From Nucisporomicrobium flavum (GTDB lineage Bacteria > Actinomycetota > Actinomycetes > Mycobacteriales > Micromonosporaceae), in NCBI RefSeq assembly GCF_016464385.1, contig NZ_JADMLH010000003.1:372001-436000 (forward strand): a DNA stretch of 64,000 nucleotides. Reading direction: 5' to 3'. Within the stretch, counting starts at the first letter, position 1. Each line of letters opens with the position of its first letter. The translations under genes and the position numbers were made by a program. Positions 59,315 through 64,000 of this stretch are shown here, in pieces. The notes beneath the pieces were generated by a model. The model saw nothing but the letters and a program-made list of their open reading frames with translations. It was not told the DNA's origin and searched no databases.

Positions 59315-60543
59315 GGCCGGGGCAGCCGCCCGGCTGCGGCAATCATGGCGGCGGCGAGCGCGCAGCAGACCGCGACGGCGGCGAACACGGGTGCGTACCC
59401 GCCGCTGACGGTGTGCAGGTACGCCGCGGCGAGCGGTGCGGTGGCCTTGGCGAGGGTCATCGGGACGACGAGGGCGCCGGCGAGGGTGGCGTAGCGGCGG
59501 GTGTCGTAGCGCTCCGCGAGCAGCACCGGCTTGGCGATCGTGGCAACACCGAATCCGAGTCCGAAGCCGATGACCGCGCCGATGACTCCGCCCGTACGGG
59601 CGCCGACGAGAGGGAGCAGGAGAGCCGCGGCTGCCTGGACGGCGAACACGGCGGCGGTGACGCTGGTGGTGCGGCTGCGGCGTTGCAGCCCGGTGGTGAG
59701 GAGCCGCCCGGCGACCGACAGTACGCCGAGCAGCCCGGCGACGGTGGCCGCGAAGGCCGGCCGGTGTCCCCAGGAGATGAGCGCGGCGACCAGGTGGACC
59801 GTGAATGCGCTGACCGCTGCGGTATGCGCGGTGAAACCGATGGCGAGCAGCCAGAACCCGCGATCGGCGAGGGCCGCCCGCACCCCACGCGATGGCGCCC
59901 GGCGGGCACGGCGTGGCGGCTCGGATCCGCGCAAGGCGAAGGCGTGCAGTGGCACGGTGACCACTTGGAGAACGGCGAGAATCACGAGCGCGGTGCGCCA
60001 GCCGTGGACGTCGGTGAGCCATCCGGTCAGCGGGAGGAACACGGAGCTCGCGAACCCGGCCACGACAGTGATGGCCAGCAAGGCACTGGAGCGGTGCTCG
60101 GCTGCGGTGATGGCGATGACGACGGCGAAGGCTGCCTCGTAGAGGCTGGCAGCGGCGGCGGCGCCGATGCCGATCTGCACCAGGTACAGCTGCCAGAGAT
60201 GGTCCACCTGGGAAAGAGCGACAAGCAGAAGGGCCCCGGCGGCTGATCCGCCGGTCATGAGGCCGCGGCCGCCGTGCCGATCCAGCCGACGACCGATGGG
60301 TACGGCCAGAGCAGCGCCGGTCAAGACGCTCGCCGTGAAGGCACCGGTCACCGCGGTCGTGGAGGCATGCAGGTCTGCAGCGAGCGGAGTCAGCAGGACA
60401 GCGAAGGCGTAGTACAGGGTGCCGTACCCGATGGTCTGGGTGATCGCCAAGGCGGCGACGATGCCGGTCCTTCGCGCGGGAGTGACGGGCTCGTGCCCGC
60501 CGGTGTCGCCGGCGGGCACGAAGCGGGTTGCGGGTGACGTCAC
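59284..60543 (-). CDS. MFS transporter
   Basis: 419 residues from GTG 60543, which overlaps the upstream flavoprotein stop (GTGA). Twelve membrane helices. VPIGRRLDRHGGRGLMTGG is the loop-2/3 signature of the major facilitator superfamily. In this setting it should export a product, perhaps an organo- or oxidised arsenical. Translational coupling with the Cys-rich flavoprotein supports a linked role. Confidence 0.9.
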   Translation of the reverse strand: MTSPATRFVPAGDTGGHEPVTPARRTGIVAALAITQTIGYGTLYYAFAVLLTPLAADLHASTTAVTGAFTASVLTGAALAVPIGRRLDRHGGRGLMTGGSAAGALLLVALSQVDHLWQLYLVQIGIGAAAAASLYEAAFAVVIAITAAEHRSSALLAITVVAGFASSVFLPLTGWLTDVHGWRTALVILAVLQVVTVPLHAFALRGSEPPRRARRAPSRGVRAALADRGFWLLAIGFTAHTAAVSAFTVHLVAALISWGHRPAFAATVAGLLGVLSVAGRLLTTGLQRRSRTTSVTAAVFAVQAAAALLLPLVGARTGGVIGAVIGFGLGFGVATIAKPVLLAERYDTRRYATLAGALVVPMTLAKATAPLAAAYLHTVSGGYAPVFAAVAVCCALAAAMIAAAGRLPRPQRAVACRAG

Positions 60544-62078
60544 GAGCAGCAGCTGCCGCCGGCCGCGGGAGTGAGGCTGAGCAGGCCGGCGACGCCGGGC
60601 AGGGCGACGAGGTCGGAGCTGCACACGCCTGTTTCGGGCAGGTCGAGCTGAACGTCGTCGGCGGCGGCGAAGTCACCGGCGAGAGCGGCGGCGATGGAGC
60701 GCACCTGCTCGTAGCCCGTGGCCATGAGGAACGTGGGGGCCCGCCCGTAGGACTTCATGCCGACGGCGTAGTAGTTCGGCTCGGGCTGACCCAGCTCGCG
60801 GTAGCCGTGCGGAGCCACGGTGCCGCAGGAGTGCTCGTTCGGGTCGATCAGGTCGGCCAGCGTACGGGTGCACCCCAGGATGGGGTCGAGGTCCAACCGC
60901 AGCTCGGTGGCGATGGAGTGGTCGGGACGGAAGCCGGTGGCGGACACGACCCGGTCCGCGGTCAGCGTGCGCCCATCGGCTGCGACGAGTTCGATGCCGC
61001 CATCGGTCCGGCGTACGGTGTGGACGCCGAAGCCCTGCACGAGGGTGACCGCGCCGGTGTCGACCAAAGCGCGCAGGCCGCTGCCGAGTGCGCCGCGGGC
61101 GGGCAACTCGTCGGCGTCCTCGCCCCCGAACGCGCGTTGCGCGGAGCCGCCGCGCACGGCCCAGGTGATGCGGGTGCCGGGTGCGGTCTCGGCCAGGCGG
61201 GCGAGGTCGAGCAGGGTGTTCGCCGCGGAGTGACCGGAACCGACGACGATGGTGTGCCGGCCGGCGTGCGCGTCGCGGTCGGCGCCGAGCACGTCGGGCA
61301 GGGCATGGTCGATGAGGTCGGCGGCCTTGTCCTCCCCGTGGGCGGGCAGGCCGTTGACGCCGAGCGGGTGCGGGGTGCGCCAGGTGCCGGAGGCGTCGAT
61401 GACCGCGCCGGCGAGGATGTCGGTGCCGTCGGCGAGGCGTACGACGAAGGGCAGGTCGGCGCGCCCGGCGGTGCGGACCCGGTCGGTGCCGACGCGGCTC
61501 ATCGCGACCACCCGAGCGCCCAGGCGCAGGTTCGCGGCGATCGCGGGCAGCTTTGCCAGGGGCTGCAGGTACTCCTCGACGAGCGCCGCGCCGGTCGGCA
61601 GACCGTCGTCGTCGGGCGCGGCCCATCCGGCGGCGTCGAGCAGCCGCCGGGCGGCGGCGTCGACGTTGTAGCGCCACGGGCTGAAGACGCCGACGTGTCC
61701 CCACTGGCGCACGGACGCGGCGACCTCGTCGCCGGCCTCGAGGACGATGAACGGCAGATCACGCTCGTGCAGGTGGGCTGCGGCGGCCAGTCCGACTGGT
61801 CCCGCCCCGATCACCACGACCGGTAACTCGGAGCCGGCAGATTCTCGAGCGGGGGCGGCCCGGACAGTCACATCAGTACTTAGTGATGTGTTGTTCGCCG
61901 GGTCGCAGCAGCCGTTGCCGGCCACCGGCACCTCGGCCGTCTCGGCCGGGGCGGTGCCGCAGCAGTCGGCGCCCGAGGCCACTGCCTCGGTCTTGGCGGC
62001 GGGGTCACAGCAGGCGTCGGCCGCGGCTGCCGCCTGAACGGTGCCGCAACAGGGACCGGTGGTCGGGTTCTGGCTCAT
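60540..62078 (-). CDS. FAD-dependent oxidoreductase with vicinal-cysteine N-terminal extension
   Basis: 512 residues from ATG 62078. Residues 1-80 hold four CC pairs at 10-11, 23-24, 39-40 and 57-58, in the alternating contexts CCGT/CCDP/CCGT/CCDP, and the C-terminus ends in SCCS (510-511). The flavoprotein proper starts at about 86 (VVVIGAGPVGLAAAAHL, GxGxxG at 91-96), with a second Rossmann (HTIVVGSGHSAANTLLDLA) and ATGFRPDHS. Vicinal thiols bind trivalent arsenic or antimony tightly, so the extension may load the metalloid or deliver it to the flavin. It is the first gene of a unit with the MFS exporter. Confidence 0.88.
   Translation of the reverse strand: MSQNPTTGPCCGTVQAAAAADACCDPAAKTEAVASGADCCGTAPAETAEVPVAGNGCCDPANNTSLSTDVTVRAAPARESAGSELPVVVIGAGPVGLAAAAHLHERDLPFIVLEAGDEVAASVRQWGHVGVFSPWRYNVDAAARRLLDAAGWAAPDDDGLPTGAALVEEYLQPLAKLPAIAANLRLGARVVAMSRVGTDRVRTAGRADLPFVVRLADGTDILAGAVIDASGTWRTPHPLGVNGLPAHGEDKAADLIDHALPDVLGADRDAHAGRHTIVVGSGHSAANTLLDLARLAETAPGTRITWAVRGGSAQRAFGGEDADELPARGALGSGLRALVDTGAVTLVQGFGVHTVRRTDGGIELVAADGRTLTADRVVSATGFRPDHSIATELRLDLDPILGCTRTLADLIDPNEHSCGTVAPHGYRELGQPEPNYYAVGMKSYGRAPTFLMATGYEQVRSIAAALAGDFAAADDVQLDLPETGVCSSDLVALPGVAGLLSLTPAAGGSCCS
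61869..61890. repeat. AT-rich palindrome within the flavoprotein gene
   Basis: Arms CACATCA (61869-61875) and TGATGTG (61884-61890) around an 8-base centre, AT-rich in an otherwise very GC-rich gene. It falls over codons 63-71, at the junction between the cysteine-rich extension and the flavoprotein core. Confidence 0.6.
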
Positions 62079-62166
62079 CGAAGCCCCTTACGGGTGGTGC
62101 CGTACCGTGACGGCGCGGGAAGCGGTCGAGTCCGACGGGATGGCCGATGATCGCATCACCAGCGAC

Positions 62167-62182
62167 TGATCTGAATAGATCA
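62167..62182. promoter_or_regulatory. Candidate ArsR operator
   Basis: Perfect 16-bp palindrome TGATCTGAATAGATCA in the 158-base gap between the divergent flavoprotein and dual-ArsR genes. This AT-rich stretch is the likely control region of both; ArsR-family operators are typically ATCA-N6-TGAT-like dyads. Confidence 0.6.
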
Positions 62183-62236
62183 ACGTCGAACTTCCTCTAC
62201 CTTGCATCTTAGTTAGAGCGATGTCAAGCTATCGGC

Positions 62237-62956
62237 ATGTCGGTTCTTCCCGTTCTGGAAACCACCGCGGCGCAGGCCTGCTGCCCGCCGCTGTCGGCGC
62301 AGGCCCTGGAGCCGCAGGTCGCGGGAGAGCTGGCCCCGTTGTTTAAGGCGCTGAGCGACCCCATCCGGCTGCGCCTGCTGTCGCTGATCGCCGCCTCCGA
62401 CGAGGTCTGCGTCTGCGATCTGACCGATGCGTTCGACGTCACGGGCGCCACCATCTCGCATCACCTGCGAGTGCTGCGCGAGGCCGGCATGGTGGAGGCC
62501 CGCAGGGTAGGAACCTGGGCCTACTACCGCCTGCGCGCGGACGCGCTGGACCTGCTGGGCGGCCTGCTGAGCACCGACGCGGCGGCAATGCCGCGCCTGC
62601 CGGCACCTGCCGCCACGGCTCTGCCGTCCATCGATCATGACCGGCGCGACACGCTGATATCAGCAGAACCTGATGTGGTGCGATTGCTGGGCGATCCGCT
62701 GCGGGCGCAGATCGTGCAGATCCTCGCTGCGGGACCAGCCACCACGTCGCACCTCGTCGCCGACACCGGCGCCAAGCAGCCGAACATCTCCGGGCATCTC
62801 AAGCTGCTGCGCGAGGCCGGCGTCGTTACCCCGGAGTCCCGCGGCCGGTACACGTACTACCGCGTGGTTCCGGACGCGTTGCAGGGCGCCGCTCTGCACC
62901 TGGCCGACCTCGCCGAGCAGGCAGAGGCCACCGCCGACGACTTCCGGGCCCTCTGA
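62237..62956 (+). CDS. ArsR-family regulator with two tandem winged-helix domains
   Basis: 239 residues from ATG 62237. Domain 1 (about 30-115) holds LFKALSDPIRLRLLSLIAASDEVCVCDLTDAF with Cys58-Cys60 of the As(III) site, and an N-terminal ACCPP (Cys15-16) that could complete it. Domain 2 (about 140-225) is another HTH, VVRLLGDPLRAQIVQILAAGPATTSHLVADTGAKQPNISGHLKLLREAGVV, without cysteines. ArsR proteins are normally single-domain homodimers; a fusion would make a pseudo-dimer with one sensing and one DNA-only half. It diverges from the flavoprotein-MFS unit. Confidence 0.9.
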   Translation: MSVLPVLETTAAQACCPPLSAQALEPQVAGELAPLFKALSDPIRLRLLSLIAASDEVCVCDLTDAFDVTGATISHHLRVLREAGMVEARRVGTWAYYRLRADALDLLGGLLSTDAAAMPRLPAPAATALPSIDHDRRDTLISAEPDVVRLLGDPLRAQIVQILAAGPATTSHLVADTGAKQPNISGHLKLLREAGVVTPESRGRYTYYRVVPDALQGAALHLADLAEQAEATADDFRAL

Positions 62957-63017
62957 CAACCGAGTCCGTCACACCGCCATTGCGCTGCGCGCCGGCCAGA
63001 ACCACCCGGATCCGTAG

Positions 63018-64000
63018 TCAAGTACGAGGTGTGACGGTTCCGGCGGTGCCGTCGACAGTGACTATCTGCCCAGGGCGCAGGCGTACGGTGGCGTCACCCG
63101 TACCTACGACGGCGGGAATGGCGTACTCGCGGGCGACCAGGGACGCGTGGGCGGCGAGGGTGCCGCCGTCGGTGACGACGGCGGCGGCTCGCGCGAACAG
63201 CGGCGTCCAGGCCGGCGCGGTGGCCTTCGCGACCAGGACGTCGCCGTTGCGGAACTCGGGGAAGTCCTGCGGGCTGTGCACCATGTGAACCGGGCCGGTA
63301 GCGCGTCCGGCCGACGCCGGATGGCCGACGATCACGCCGACGCCGACCACGCGCGACCCGCGCGCTTGCTGTACGGCACGCTCGATGACGTCGCCGACGA
63401 GGCGGGTAGGCTGCCCGAGCGTCAACGGCGCGGCCAGCGTCCGCTGACGGTGCCACAGCTCGCGACGCTCAGCCACGAAGCCGGCCAGAGGCGCGGGCCG
63501 GCCTGTCAGGCTTTGGGCTACTTCCTCGCGGGTGCAGAAGAAGACGTCGTCAACGTGATCGATGACCCCGGCCGCCGCCAGGCGCTCGCCGAGACCACGG
63601 ACGCATCTGCGCAGCACCGGCCACGCCAGGGTGAAGTCGCGAGCCTGTTCCTCGCGAGTGACCGCGTAGCGCTGGTTGACCCGCAGCAGTCGCTCGAATC
63701 GCGTGCGCACCCCGGGGTGACCGGCGAGTGCGGCTCGGCAGGCCTGCTCGGCGGTGGCGCGCTGGTCGGCCAGCCGCGCCAGCCGTCGGCCCTGGTCGGT
63801 CAAAGGGGCCGTCGTGGCGGGCAGCTCCGCGGCGACGGGGTGATACCAGTCGGCGCTTTGCACCGCGTGCGGTGCGTGAACCGGCTGGGCGCCCGGTAAG
63901 CCGCGTAGCAGGACTTGCGCACCGCCCTGGTCATCCGGCAGAACCTCGGCGAGGTACCGGCGGCAGAATCGGGTGAGGCGGGCTTCCATCTTCCATGCCG
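63018..64000 (-). CDS. PEP-utilising enzyme (PEP synthase / rifampin phosphotransferase-like), partial
   Basis: The frame stays open to the window edge with no stop upstream of 63989, so it is probably 5' truncated. The visible part is the C-terminal half: a helical linker region (FTLAWPVLRRCVRGLGERLAAAGVIDHVDDVFFCTREEV) and the PEP-mobilising phosphohistidine domain, VVTDGGTLAAHASLVAREYAIPAVVGTG, with the catalytic His in AAHAS. The ATP-grasp domain would lie outside the window. It could be a rifampin phosphotransferase homologue or a PEP-synthase-like enzyme; the present segment does not distinguish. Confidence 0.85.
   Translation of the reverse strand, partial: AWKMEARLTRFCRRYLAEVLPDDQGGAQVLLRGLPGAQPVHAPHAVQSADWYHPVAAELPATTAPLTDQGRRLARLADQRATAEQACRAALAGHPGVRTRFERLLRVNQRYAVTREEQARDFTLAWPVLRRCVRGLGERLAAAGVIDHVDDVFFCTREEVAQSLTGRPAPLAGFVAERRELWHRQRTLAAPLTLGQPTRLVGDVIERAVQQARGSRVVGVGVIVGHPASAGRATGPVHMVHSPQDFPEFRNGDVLVAKATAPAWTPLFARAAAVVTDGGTLAAHASLVAREYAIPAVVGTGDATVRLRPGQIVTVDGTAGTVTPRT

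Overview
The window is about 64 kb of very GC-rich DNA with many GTG and TTG starts, short overlapping genes, and strong perfect hairpins without T-tracts used as terminators. The mix of families (many small lipoproteins, SigE-type ECF sigma factor, MEDS-domain regulators, a LAL regulator, a SapB-like lanthipeptide locus, secreted plant-polysaccharide hydrolases) points to a filamentous actinobacterium, most likely Micromonosporaceae (Actinoplanes-like). The genus is an inference. No rRNA, tRNA, CRISPR array, insertion sequence or prophage gene was seen. No gene-free stretch exceeds 300 bases; the longest are promoter or terminator regions and are described where something could be seen.

Layout. 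1-7.3 kb: end of a PAS-GGDEF protein, a stand-alone LigD-type polymerase, a secreted subtilase, two unrecognised proteins, and an EF-G paralogue preceded by a possible 34-codon leader peptide. 7.3-19.2 kb: MMPL transporter, YdeI/DUF1905 protein, lipoproteins, TPR-GGDEF protein, a MerR regulator overlapping a thioredoxin gene, a GH3 enzyme, an esterase, an ECF sigma factor with a membrane partner, an SDR and a GNAT. 19.2-23 kb: secreted papain-like protease with TIG repeats, and a secreted vanadium-haloperoxidase-like protein.

23-32.4 kb is the most distinctive block. It holds a class III lanthipeptide locus of the SapB/ram type: LanKC synthetase, two tandem precursor genes too short for routine gene calling, two ABC half-transporters and an atypical LuxR-type response regulator. 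Upstream, and divergent from the synthetase, is a highly repetitive exported protein followed by a second regulator of the same type, so the two regulators bracket the block. No leader protease is seen. Such peptides act as morphogenetic surfactants in streptomycetes.

32.5-42 kb: SDR/TetR/NmrA group, then a divergent xylan-degrading pair (GH10 xylanase and GH54 arabinofuranosidase with a ricin-type lectin domain) with GAAAGTTTC-like operators, an L,D-transpeptidase, GDPD, a PLP decarboxylase and a ThuA-like protein. 42-53.8 kb: a coupled MEDS-ATPase/MEDS-STAS switch, a LAL regulator with a downstream hydrolase/SDR/SnoaL row, a tightly overlapping four-gene operon (methyltransferase, small membrane protein, nitroreductase, cysteine hydrolase) and a G6PDH gene. 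54-55.8 kb: a GH30 xylanase-CBM2 gene with a perfect CebR-type operator but interrupted by a one-base frameshift.

57.9-63 kb looks like an arsenic/metal resistance island: ArsR, ArsO-like flavoprotein, MFS exporter, a flavoprotein with four vicinal cysteine pairs in an N-terminal extension, and an ArsR with two fused winged-helix domains. The window ends inside a PEP-utilising (PEP synthase/rifampin phosphotransferase-like) gene.
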